A DNA stretch of 8,064 nt from DATBLE01 sp046734415 (GTDB taxonomy: Bacteria > Actinomycetota > Thermoleophilia > Gaiellales > Gaiellaceae): the NCBI GenBank assembly GCA_046734415.1, contig JBKPRD010000128.1:1-8064 (forward strand). Direction: 5' to 3'. The notes under the pieces were generated by a model. That model did not search any database. It saw only the letters and a list, made by a program, of their open reading frames with translations, and was not told the origin of the DNA. Made by a program: the position numbers and the translations under genes. This document shows, in pieces, positions 1 to 5,828 of this stretch (position 1 is its first letter; the number at the start of each line of letters is the position of its first letter).

Positions 1-40
1 CGGTCAACCCTCCCCTGAGCGCCGCGGCGCCCCCGACGCC

Positions 41-265
41 GTGTTAAGTCGCCGTGTGGCTGATGACCCCTGGACAAAGGATGATCCTGAGCCCGGAGAC
101 TTCGACGAAGACCTGAGCCGGATCGATCCTCGGTTCGTCGAGCGCCATGCCGGCAATCGTCAAGCGCGACCGCGCATCATCCGCGCGACCGGCAAACGAA
201 TCGTCGACGAGCGCGCCGACGCCCTGAAGCGCCTCGCTGACCACGACTCGGAGGAAAACGTTTAG
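41..265 (+). CDS. Small charged hypothetical protein, possibly 5'-partial
   Basis: I do not recognise this protein. From the GTG at 41 it gives 74 residues; an alternative GTG lies at 56. The frame is open to the left edge of the window with no stop, and neither GTG has a convincing ribosome-binding site, so the true start may lie before base 1. The first half is acidic (DDPWTKDDPEPGDFDEDLSR) and the second is basic with a predicted helical character (RIIRATGKRIVDERADALKR). There is no membrane segment and no cysteine. Its TAG stop (263-265) sits inside the left arm of the hairpin at 260-291, and the gene is followed by the first tRNA-Val 3' fragment. That placement fits the last gene at the end of an integrative element next to its attachment site, but this is inference. 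Confidence 0.45.
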   Translation: MLSRRVADDPWTKDDPEPGDFDEDLSRIDPRFVERHAGNRQARPRIIRATGKRIVDERADALKRLADHDSEENV

Positions 266-386
266 GCACCAAACACGATCCGGTCCTAAACCCACCCCTA
301 TCGGGCCGAATCTGCCCTAACCGCCTGCGCCCGGATCTCCCTTCTTTCCAGGCTTTTCCTGGGATTTGTCAGCCTCCTCGTCGCCC
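257..386 (+). repeat. Hairpin-bearing repeat module, copy 1
   Basis: This is copy 1 of a module found again at 4541-4671. It starts with ACGTTTAGGCACC, has an inverted repeat GTTTAGGCACC (260-270) against GGTCCTAAAC (282-291), one base short of a perfect match, then CCACCCCTATC (292-302), a CTGCCCTAACC block (312-322) and a TCAGCC...CGTCG...CCC stretch (369-386). The tRNA-Val fragment follows at once. The CTAACC block ends 65 bases before the anticodon loop here and 66 bases before it in copy 2. The hairpin could terminate the ORF at 41-265, although no T-run follows. The conserved order and spacing suggest the arm of a recombination site. Confidence 0.6.
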
Positions 387-424
387 TTCACACGCGAGAG
401 GTCGCTGGTTCGAACCCAGCCGCG
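387..424 (+). other. tRNA-Val(CAC) 3'-half fragment 1 (att-like)
   Basis: The fragment reads as anticodon loop TTCACAC (387-393, anticodon CAC at 389-391), anticodon 3' stem GCGAG, variable loop AGGTC, T-stem GCTGG, T-loop TTCGAAC, T-stem CCAGC (416-420), then only CGCG of the acceptor strand. The next bases (AGCA) depart from the expected CCCA and belong to the adjoining molybdoenzyme fragment. No D-arm or 5' acceptor lies upstream, and the bases before the loop do not form an anticodon stem, so this is not a working tRNA. A segment running from anticodon loop to 3' end is the usual core duplicated when tyrosine integrases insert elements into tRNA genes. Confidence 0.75.
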
Positions 425-1137
425 AGCATGTCCGCCTGCCACCAACGGGCGCCACCGTCGAGCGAGACGTCGACCCGCTCGACGTGCCGCTCCCCTCCGG
501 CGAACGCATAACCGGACACCTCGACCGGGCCGGCTCGCACCGTCTCGCCGTCAGCCGGGCCGAGCACGTCGGCGTTGAGCGCGACCAGGCCGAGCGGCAT
601 CCCTGCGCCGAGGCCCGGCGTCCCGTCCTCCGGCAACAGCCGGTAGGCGACATGCTGGAGATACCCCTGCCACGGCTGCGACCGGATCTCGATCCGCTCG
701 AGCCATTTGACGCTGCGCGCGCCGACGTATCCGGGCACGACCACGCGCAGCGGCGCGCCGTGGACGGCGGGAAGCGGCTCGCCATTCATCGCCCAGGCCA
801 GCACGACCTCGGGACGACGCGCTTTGTCGAGAGGGATCGAGCCGCCGAAGCGCTGGGCGGGCGTCGCGTTCGGGCAGATGTCGGCGCCCTCAAAGCCGAC
901 GTGCGCGGCCTCGTGCAGTGGACCGGCGACCGCGAGCACGTCGCCGAGGGCGGCGCCCGTCCACCGCGCCGTACCAGTCGCGCCCGGGCCCCACGGCGCC
1001 TCGCCGGGAATGTCATGGACAGCGACCAGCGCCGCGCGCCGGTTGCCGGCGCACTGCAGGGTCGCCGTGACCTCGCGCTCCTGGAAGACCTCGCGCAACG
1101 TTGCCAGGGAAAGGTCCAACTCGCGCGTCGCAAAGCC
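425..1137 (-). pseudogene. Sulfite-oxidase-family molybdoenzyme, internal fragment
   Basis: This is part of a molybdopterin-dependent oxidoreductase of the sulfite oxidase family. The family hallmarks are in order: the LSLATLRE linker, TATLQCAGNRR carrying the cysteine expected to bind molybdenum (residue 23 if counted from the TTG at 1119), ARWTGAALGDVL, FGGSIPLDKA, WAMNGEPLPAVHGAPLRVVV and GARSVKWLERI, then the start of the C-terminal dimerisation domain ending at GGARWWQADML. Both ends are missing. The frame hits a TAG at 1138-1140 just before LDLSL, so the N-terminal part (roughly 80-100 residues in relatives) is absent. The C-terminal domain is cut near 425, after which the frame reads antisense through the tRNA fragment (GFEPATSRV tail). 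No plausible start or ribosome-binding site remains. I conclude it is a remnant bounded by tRNA fragments on both sides. Confidence 0.8.
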
Positions 1138-1184
1138 CTAAAACAGCGGTCAAATGCGCCATCTGGGATCTAGCGGCCCGCCGC

Positions 1185-1225
1185 TTCACACGCGAGAGGT
1201 CGCAGGTTCGAACCCGCCGCGCCCA
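1185..1225 (+). other. tRNA-Val(CAC) 3'-half fragment 2, degenerate
   Basis: The fragment reads TTCACAC (1185-1191), GCGAG, AGGTC, T-stem GCAGG, T-loop TTCGAAC (1207-1213), then CCGC and the acceptor strand CGCGCCC (1218-1224) with discriminator A (1225). Compared with fragments 1 and 3 the T-stem carries T to A in its 5' strand and has lost one base in its 3' strand, so it could not fold properly. A few bases before the loop (CCGC) could pair with part of GCGAG, but no D-arm or 5' acceptor is present. Unlike the other two fragments it is not preceded by the hairpin module; 1138-1184 shows no recognisable feature. Confidence 0.7.
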
Positions 1226-1241
1226 CTCTTTGTCTCTGGTT

Positions 1242-1268
1242 TGACCGCGGCTGCGAACAGCGCGGTCA
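1242..1268 (-). terminator. Bulged hairpin downstream of the NADH dehydrogenase gene
   Basis: TGACCGCG (1242-1249) pairs with CGCGGTCA (1261-1268), and after a one-base bulge (1250) CTG pairs with CAG around a CGAA loop; read on the minus strand the loop is TTCG. It lies about 35 bases after the stop of the minus-strand NADH dehydrogenase gene. No T-run follows on either strand, so termination is inferred from position and stem strength only. Confidence 0.4.
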
Positions 1269-1303
1269 CGGGGCGCGCGTGGTCCGTACCCGATCGTCAA
1301 CAC

Positions 1304-2647
1304 TCACCCCTTAGACAGGTGAGCCCCGCAACCCTGGTCGTCTTCGTCTGCAGCCGTGATCGTGATGAGTCGGGCGCCCCGACCGCGGGTGACGAAGCTG
1401 ATGAACCAGCGGATGAAGACGATCAGGCGGTTCTGAAAGCCGACGAGGTAGGTGAGGTGCACCACCAGCCAGACCAACCAGGCGGGGAAGCCGCTCACCC
1501 GGATGGCGTGGAGGTCGGCGACCGCGCGGGCGCGACCGATCGTCGCGAGATTGCCTTTGTCCCGGTAGCGGAACGGCCCGATCGGGTGGCCGGCGAGGCG
1601 TGCGCGAACGAGCTTGGCCGCGTAGCGACCCTGTTGCATAGCGACCGGCGCGACACCGGGGAGCGCTTGGACCCTGCCGTCGCGGCTGCGTACCAACACC
1701 ATGTCGCCGAGTGCCAGAACCTCGGGGTGACCGGGAAGCGTCAGGTCCGGCTCGACGGTGACCCTTCCCGCGCGGTCGAGTTCCGCGCCGGACACCTCAG
1801 CGAGCTGCGACGCCAGTCTCGACGCCTCGACCCCGGCGGCCCAGATCGCGTTGCGTGTGGCGATCCGCTCGGCGGAACCATTGGGCGCTGCGACGGTCAC
1901 GGTTTCCTCGTCGATCGCGACGACCGTCCGCTCCACGAGCACCGTAACGCCGAGGGACGCGAGCGAGCGCGCGGCTCTGCGCGAGAGCGAGGGCGGGAAG
2001 GTGGTCAGCACGCGGTCGGCGGTCTCGATCAACAGGATTCGCGCCTGACCGGGGTCGATCGAGAGGAACTCGCCGCGCAGCGTGGCACGGGCGAGCTCGG
2101 CGATCTGGCCGGCCATCTCGACGCCGGTCGGCCCGGCACCGACGACAACGAAGGTCAGCAATGCCCGACGCCTGTCGAGATCCGGCTCGGTCTCGGCGGC
2201 CTCGAATGCGCTTAGGAGGCGCGCCCGGGTCGCGAGCGCGCCCTCAAGGGATTTGACCTCCGGCGCGTAGCGGCGCCAGTCATCGTGGCCGAAGTAGGAG
2301 TAGTGCGAGCCGCCGGCGACGATCAGCGTGTCGTAACTCAGCGATTCCTCGGCAAGACGAACCCGGCGGCCTTCCAGGTCGAGGCTGCTGACCTCGGCCA
2401 TCAGCACGCGTACGTTGCGGTGGCGCCTGAAGATGGCGCGCAGCGGATAGGCGATCTCGCCCGCCGACAGCGCGCCGGTCGCGACCTGGTAGGTGAGTGG
2501 CTGGAAGAGGTGGAAGTTGCGCCGATCGACGAGGGTGAGGTCTACCGGTGCGTTCGCAAGGTGCTTTGCCGCCTGCAGCCCACCGAACCCTCCGCCGATG
2601 ACAACCACCCTATGGCGTGGCGTTGGCACGGCACTGCTCACGCTCAT
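1304..2647 (-). CDS. ndh: Type II NADH dehydrogenase (NAD(P)/FAD-dependent oxidoreductase)
   Basis: This is a 447-residue flavoprotein of the NDH-2 family, a single-subunit, non-proton-pumping enzyme that passes electrons from NADH to quinone at the inner face of the cytoplasmic membrane. The FAD-binding GGGFGG motif is at residues 18-23. The HLFQPLTYQVATGAL block (46-60), typical of NDH-2, follows. A second Rossmann motif VVVGAGPTGVEMAG (167-180) should bind NADH. ALGDM (312-316) supplies the second flavin contact and APVAMQQGRYAA (333-344) is the quinone-side AxxQxG-type motif. The hydrophobic stretch 388-419 (LVWLVVHLTYLVGFQNRL...) is the usual C-terminal membrane anchor. Length is normal and the gene looks intact. 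The ATG at 2647 lacks its own ribosome-binding site; a short ORF with a strong one ends 7 bases upstream. It lies between tRNA fragments 2 and 3, so it may be cargo or original chromosome. Confidence 0.9.
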   Translation of the reverse strand: MSVSSAVPTPRHRVVVIGGGFGGLQAAKHLANAPVDLTLVDRRNFHLFQPLTYQVATGALSAGEIAYPLRAIFRRHRNVRVLMAEVSSLDLEGRRVRLAEESLSYDTLIVAGGSHYSYFGHDDWRRYAPEVKSLEGALATRARLLSAFEAAETEPDLDRRRALLTFVVVGAGPTGVEMAGQIAELARATLRGEFLSIDPGQARILLIETADRVLTTFPPSLSRRAARSLASLGVTVLVERTVVAIDEETVTVAAPNGSAERIATRNAIWAAGVEASRLASQLAEVSGAELDRAGRVTVEPDLTLPGHPEVLALGDMVLVRSRDGRVQALPGVAPVAMQQGRYAAKLVRARLAGHPIGPFRYRDKGNLATIGRARAVADLHAIRVSGFPAWLVWLVVHLTYLVGFQNRLIVFIRWFISFVTRGRGARLITITAADEDDQGCGAHLSKG

Positions 2648-2654
2648 GCCAACG

Positions 2655-2708
2655 TCAACGGAGCGACTGAACAGGAGGGATCGACAATGGAGCGGAGGGT
2701 GAACTCAT
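2655..2708 (-). CDS. Short upstream ORF (17 codons) in the ndh leader
   Basis: The ORF encodes MSSPSAPLSIPPVQSLR, begins at ATG 2706-2708 and stops (TGA, 2655-2657) 7 bases before the ndh ATG. It has a very good ribosome-binding site, AAAGGAG (2714-2720), 5 bases from its start, whereas ndh itself has none. This arrangement fits termination-reinitiation coupling, in which ribosomes that translate the short ORF restart at ndh. No attenuator-type run of one amino acid is evident, although it is serine/proline rich. It could also be a chance reading frame that merely reflects a misplaced site. The peptide itself probably has no function. Confidence 0.35.
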   Translation of the reverse strand: MSSPSAPLSIPPVQSLR

Positions 2709-2713
2709 CGGAG

Positions 2714-2720
2714 CTCCTTT
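2714..2720 (-). promoter_or_regulatory. Strong Shine-Dalgarno site of the ndh leader ORF
   Basis: The minus-strand sequence AAAGGAG is complementary to the 3' end of 16S rRNA and sits 5 bases before ATG 2708. It is the only good ribosome-binding site close upstream of ndh and decides where translation in this leader most likely starts. Confidence 0.45.
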
Positions 2721-2741
2721 CACAACGGCTGACGGCGTTGT

Positions 2742-2759
2742 CTTGGTGACGCCACCAAG
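2742..2759. promoter_or_regulatory. Inverted repeat CTTGGTG-4-CACCAAG, operator candidate
   Basis: A perfect 7-bp inverted repeat with a 4-base centre (ACGC) lies about 95 bases upstream of ndh and about 33 bases upstream of the leader ORF. Its size and symmetry are those of a dimeric regulator's operator; a small RNA hairpin in the ndh leader is the alternative. I found no convincing -10/-35 pair nearby. The rest of the gap 2760-2921 shows nothing else I can support. Confidence 0.35.
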
Positions 2760-2921
2760 CATGCTCCTCTCGTTTGCCCGGTGCCCCCGCAAGCTCTCTG
2801 GTCTCTGCACTGGCCTCTCGCCGAGGCCGGGTGTCGCCAGCGAGCTACGTGATCGTTCAGAGGCGGCGATGGCCGGTGCATCGAATGACGTGCTAGCCGA
2901 CTCCTCGGCCACCCGCAACCG

Positions 2922-3254
2922 CTAGTTGAGTGGGTTGTCGGTCAGTCGGGCGCCGACGCCCGACGCGACCCCGGCAGCGGCGGCGCACCCGGGCTTACGG
3001 CGAGCCTGGTCCTCGAAGGCCGCAGTGAACTCGGCGACGAGCGTCAGTCGCGGGCAGCGCCGAAGCACCTCGGCCCGAAAGTGCGCGGGCCACGTATCGA
3101 CGTTGCGGCCGGAGATGTCGAGCGCGGTGCCCTCACGCAGAAGGTGGCCCTCCGCGTCCAGGGCAGGATCGACCTCGTGCCACATGTGTCGGACGATGAT
3201 CTCCTTGACCCGATCCCGCCGCTCTGCCGGCCAGCCAGCGGCCGCGCCGCTGTG
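2922..3254 (-). pseudogene. HD-domain phosphohydrolase-like protein, C-terminal remnant
   Basis: The minus-strand frame is open from just after a TGA at 3255-3257 to its stop at 2922-2924 and encodes about 110 residues: PAERRDRVKEIIVRHMWHEV, then EGHLLREGTALDISGRNVD, then FRAEVLRRCPRLTLVAEFTA and QARRKPGC. This order (helix with a His, then 'LL..GtalDv.G', then 'R.eVl...PR', then 'f..qA..kP') matches, from memory, the C-terminal half of cyanamide-hydratase-like HD-domain proteins. The N-terminal half with the metal-binding HD pair is absent, and no ATG, GTG or TTG precedes ATG 3185. A start at that ATG would have its nearest AAGGAG too far upstream (15 bases) and would cut the first helix. 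I therefore call it a 5'-truncated remnant. A short functional protein from 3185 is possible but unlikely. Confidence 0.55.
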
Positions 3255-3304
3255 TCAAGCGGCGCACGTGACACCACACCTGCGACGGCCGACTGGCGTC
3301 CCGG

Positions 3305-4366
3305 CTACGGCGCGCTCCCCCAGTCAACCGCACTGTCCTGTTTCCCAGATGCGAGGACCCGATGCTGGGTGCTCCCATCGGCGTTCATCTCCCAGATCTC
3401 CCGCGCGCCGTTCGCCGTCGAGCGGCCGAAGACGATCTGTGTCCCGTCCGGTGAGAACGAGGCTGAGAAGAGCCGGCGGCCATTCTGGTGCGGGAAGTGG
3501 GTCAGCTGCATCAGCCCTGTGCCGTCCGGACGCACCGTGTAGTACTGCGAGTGCTCATCGTCAACGTCTTCGAATGAGCGCGTCAGGATGCGTGAGCTGT
3601 CCGGCGCCCAGTCTGAGTTGTCGCCGGCGCCGAGCCTCCATGGCGTCACGCGGTGCACATTCGTGCCGTCGACGTTCATCACGAACAGGGCGCGGCCGAG
3701 CCGCGGCTTCGTGAGCGGCGAGTTCGCGCGCTCGAACATGATCAGCCGGCCGTCCGGCGACATCGTCGGCCAGTTGAGGTCCGCCGCGTACGGCGGCACG
3801 CGGTACAGCTCGCGCTCGCCGCTTCCGTCGAGCCCGATGATCGCGATCGCCGAATGCTGGAGCTGGTCGTACTGGAGCTTTGGGAAGTGCCGGATCTTGC
3901 CGGTCGCGCGGGTGTACGTGAGGTGCTGGCCGTCAGGCGTGAACGAGACGTTGGCCGCGTCCTCGCAGCCGGCCGGTACGCGGTTCGGAGTGAACGCCTT
4001 CGTGCACCGCGGCGTCACGTGGCGCAAGCCCGTCCCGTCGGCGTTGATGAGGCCGACCCAGTTCGGTCCCTGCGGAACCCTGGTGAAGGCCAGCTTCGTC
4101 CCGTCCGGAGACCAGTCCGGCTGGTCATCGACCGCATGCGGCGGCGAACGCCAGATCTGCCGGACGTCGCTGCCGTCGGGGTTCATCGTGAAGAAGGCGG
4201 TTGCCGTCTGCGCTTCGTTCAGATAGCGCCGGAACGCGATCCGACCGTCCGGACCGGAGAAGGTGGCGACCGCGGCAGCGGTCATCAACAGACCGACGAC
4301 ACCGATCAGGACCACGAGCGCGGCAGCGCGGTAGCGATGACGGGAGAAACGGCCATGGAGGGGCAT
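3305..4366 (-). CDS. TolB-like PD40 beta-propeller protein, exported
   Basis: This 353-residue protein starts at ATG 4364-4366, chosen because AAAGGG lies 7 bases upstream and the start is followed directly by a basic stretch (HGRFSRHRYR) and a hydrophobic segment at 15-36, which acts as a signal anchor or signal peptide. The frame is open further upstream to 4588, but that part reads through the repeat module and looks non-coding. The exported part carries at least five PD40/WD40-like blades: PDWSPDGTKLAFTR (83-96), VSFTPDGQHLTYTR (140-153), MSPDGRLIMFER (202-213), SDWAPDSSRILTR (251-263) and SFSPDGTQIVFGR (303-315), with MNPDGSD-type turns between them. The family resembles the TolB C-terminal propeller but has no Pal/Tol context here, so a ligand- or protein-binding role at the cell surface is all that can be said. 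It ends in DWGSAP, a usual blade end, so it seems intact. Confidence 0.8.
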   Translation of the reverse strand: MPLHGRFSRHRYRAAALVVLIGVVGLLMTAAAVATFSGPDGRIAFRRYLNEAQTATAFFTMNPDGSDVRQIWRSPPHAVDDQPDWSPDGTKLAFTRVPQGPNWVGLINADGTGLRHVTPRCTKAFTPNRVPAGCEDAANVSFTPDGQHLTYTRATGKIRHFPKLQYDQLQHSAIAIIGLDGSGERELYRVPPYAADLNWPTMSPDGRLIMFERANSPLTKPRLGRALFVMNVDGTNVHRVTPWRLGAGDNSDWAPDSSRILTRSFEDVDDEHSQYYTVRPDGTGLMQLTHFPHQNGRRLFSASFSPDGTQIVFGRSTANGAREIWEMNADGSTQHRVLASGKQDSAVDWGSAP

Positions 4367-4540
4367 TCGCAACCCTTTCGCGGAATCGGTGACCTGGGGG
4401 ACGCGAGCCTCCCACCAGGCGGGGGCCCTGGTCAATGCCCGATCCGTGCGAGTGCGCATGTCGGCCCGAGCCGCAACTGCCGCCCCGGCGCAAGCCGCTG
4501 AGCCGCGGGCACGATCAGACGCACGACGACCCGCACGGAG

Positions 4541-4671
4541 ACGTTTAGGCACCAGCCGCGTATTGGTGCCTAAACCCACCCCTATCAACCCCGATCTGCC
4601 CTAACCATCAATCGCCAGAGTCCGGTTTGTCAGGCGGCCTTACGCCGGAATCAGCCCCCGCGTCGTCACCC
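4541..4671 (+). repeat. Hairpin-bearing repeat module, copy 2
   Basis: This is the second copy of the module at 257-386. Here the inverted repeat is perfect: GTTTAGGCACCA (4543-4554) and TGGTGCCTAAAC (4564-4575), a 12-bp stem with a 9-base loop. CCACCCCTATC (4576-4586), CTGCCCTAACC (4596-4606) and TCAGCC...CGTCG...CCC (4651-4671) follow in the same order as in copy 1, and a tRNA-Val fragment comes next. No + strand gene ends just before it, so the hairpin is not serving as an ordinary terminator here. The adjoining stretch 4367-4540, upstream of the TolB-like gene, shows no gene or clear promoter. Confidence 0.6.
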
Positions 4672-4713
4672 TTCACACGCGAGAGGCCGCTGGTTCGAAC
4701 CCAGCCGCGCCCA
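4672..4713 (+). other. tRNA-Val(CAC) 3'-half fragment 3 (most complete)
   Basis: The fragment has TTCACAC (4672-4678, anticodon CAC), GCGAG, variable loop AGGCC, T-stem GCTGG, T-loop TTCGAAC (4694-4700), T-stem CCAGC, acceptor strand CGCGCCC (4706-4712) and discriminator A. The T-arm pairs perfectly, but the preceding bases (GTCACCC) do not pair with GCGAG and no 5' half exists, so it is not a functional tRNA. It differs from fragment 1 by one base in the variable loop and keeps the full acceptor 3' strand. It marks the right edge of the repeat-bounded segment, 52 bases before the HxlR gene. Confidence 0.75.
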
Positions 4714-4765
4714 TGCCTGACCGCTAGATACAAAGAAGCAACTCAGCCTGGTAACCTAGGTGTCG

Positions 4766-5239
4766 ATGGAGCGCACCAACTACCAAGCGAGCAACTGCTC
4801 GATCGCTCGCACTCTGCAGGTCGTGGGCGAGAAGTGGACGCTGCTGATCATCCGCGAGAGCTTCTACGGCGCCACGCGGTTCGAACAGTTCCACCGCGTC
4901 CTGCAGTGCCCGCGCAACCTCCTGTCCGAGCGGCTGGCGCTGCTCGTCGATGAGGGGATTCTCGAGCGCTCTGAGTACCGCGAGCCGGGGAGCCGCGCAC
5001 GGATGGAATACCGCTTGACGGACACGGGCCGTGAGCTGATGCACATCATGCTCGCGCTGCAGCAGTGGGGCGACCGCCACAAGGCGGACCCGGAAGGTCC
5101 CCCCGTCGTCGCTCGCCACGCCGGATGTGGGCGCGACCTGCACGTCACGTTCGCCTGTTCGAAGGGGCACATCGTCGCGGAGCCCGACGAGATCGAGCTC
5201 GTGGACGGGCCGGGCGCGCTTCCACCGGTCCCGGCGTGA
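4766..5239 (+). CDS. HxlR-family winged-helix transcriptional regulator
   Basis: This is a 157-residue DNA-binding regulator of the HxlR (DUF24) family. The N-terminus MERTNYQASNCSIARTLQVV is the standard opening for actinobacterial members, which is why I prefer ATG 4766 to the GTG two codons upstream; AGG at 4758-4760 gives a weak ribosome-binding site. The winged helix spans about residues 10-97: GEKWTLLIIRE, RFEQFHRVL, RNLLSERLALLVDEGILER (recognition region) and the wing MEYRLTDTGREL. Cys11 occupies the position of the redox- or electrophile-sensing cysteine known in YodB/HypR-type members. The C-terminal extension has further cysteines (HAGCGRD...ACSKGH). It is first in a tight operon with the SCP2-like and Ldi-like genes and probably autoregulates it in response to a small molecule. 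The palindrome ACCTAGGT (4754-4761) overlaps the start region and may be part of its site; no clear promoter hexamers are visible. Confidence 0.88.
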   Translation: MERTNYQASNCSIARTLQVVGEKWTLLIIRESFYGATRFEQFHRVLQCPRNLLSERLALLVDEGILERSEYREPGSRARMEYRLTDTGRELMHIMLALQQWGDRHKADPEGPPVVARHAGCGRDLHVTFACSKGHIVAEPDEIELVDGPGALPPVPA

Positions 5240-5240
5240 G

Positions 5241-5828
5241 ATGACCGCGGCGCGCGCGCGGGTCGAGGTCGCGGCGCTGCAGACGCTGCTGACCGGCCTG
5301 GGTGTGCTGATGGCGCTCGCCAGTCGGCGCGTCGATCGGTTCCGGCGTCAGATCACTCGCGATCTGCTGCTCGAGATCCGCAGTGACGACGGCGCGCGCC
5401 AGCAGTACCGGCTGCACGCGGCGACGCGCCGGCTGACGCTCCCCCGGCACGCGGTGCCGAGCGCGGAGTGCACACTGACCTTCCCGACCGCTCGCGTGGG
5501 GCTGCGGATCCTGCTATCGCGCCGGACGATCGGCAGGCTGGTCGAGGACATGAACTTCGGCGGCACGCGCATCGACGGCAACCCGGTGCTGATGCTGTGG
5601 TTCCACGGACTCACGCGGATCGTCGCGCCGATCGGTTCGACGCGCCGGCCGCGGCGGCCGGCGCCGGTGCCGGTCCGGGCGCCCGAGCGGAATGCGCCGT
5701 GGGCGCGACGGATCATCCGCGAGCCTCCGGTGCGCGAGCTAAGCCGCGACTGGCCGCAGGCCTGGGCGGCGCGACAGAAGCTGCTGCAACTGCGAGCCCC
5801 CGCAGGAGAGCGACTGCCGCCCGGATGA
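5241..5828 (+). CDS. SCP2-like (sterol carrier) lipid-binding protein
   Basis: This 195-residue protein starts at ATG 5241, one base after the HxlR stop, so it is likely translated by coupling. Residues 8-28 form a hydrophobic helix. Residues about 35-130 resemble an SCP2 fold: ITRDLLLEIRSDDGARQQYRL as the first strands, AECTLTFPTARVGLRILLS, then MNFGGTRIDGNPVLMLWFHGL, which matches the family's 'G.i.i.Gn..l...f..l' end. SCP2 domains bind fatty acyl, sterol or other hydrophobic ligands in a tunnel, so the likely role is holding the hydrophobic substrate or product of the downstream enzyme. The C-terminal part (131-195) is an Arg/Pro-rich linker with a conserved-looking WARRIIREPPVRELSRDWPQAW stretch that I do not recognise. 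The assignment rests on pattern, not on a catalytic motif, and a distant relative is possible. Confidence 0.6.
   Translation: MTAARARVEVAALQTLLTGLGVLMALASRRVDRFRRQITRDLLLEIRSDDGARQQYRLHAATRRLTLPRHAVPSAECTLTFPTARVGLRILLSRRTIGRLVEDMNFGGTRIDGNPVLMLWFHGLTRIVAPIGSTRRPRRPAPVPVRAPERNAPWARRIIREPPVRELSRDWPQAWAARQKLLQLRAPAGERLPPG

Noticed and set aside
366..578. + strand frames at 366-578 and 4627-4953 sharing SPFTRERxLVRTQPRxC.
   Set aside because: The shared peptide is translation of the tRNA fragment repeat, not a protein family.
1154..2215. Long + strand open frame of 353 codons antisense to the NADH dehydrogenase.
   Set aside because: It starts inside the tRNA-fragment region and shadows a clear protein family on the other strand; composition is the usual GC-rich antisense frame.
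2673..2749. AGGAGGG seven bases before an ATG on the + strand with a 20-codon ORF (MERRVNSSELLSQRLTALSW), a possible leader peptide.
   Set aside because: No + strand gene follows for 2 kb, and the site is the antisense of Pro codons in the ndh leader ORF; most likely chance.
2655..2918. 87-codon minus-strand frame upstream of ndh.
   Set aside because: No recognisable motif, Ser/Pro/Arg-rich, and it spans the leader with the operator-like repeat; only its last 17 codons have a good ribosome-binding site.
1..4715. Integrase or transposase gene that would explain the repeats.
   Set aside because: None of the frames in the window shows recombinase motifs; it must lie outside or be lost.
4714..4765. 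Promoter for the HxlR operon around TAGATA (4725-4730).
   Set aside because: No -35 match at a proper distance; not better than chance.
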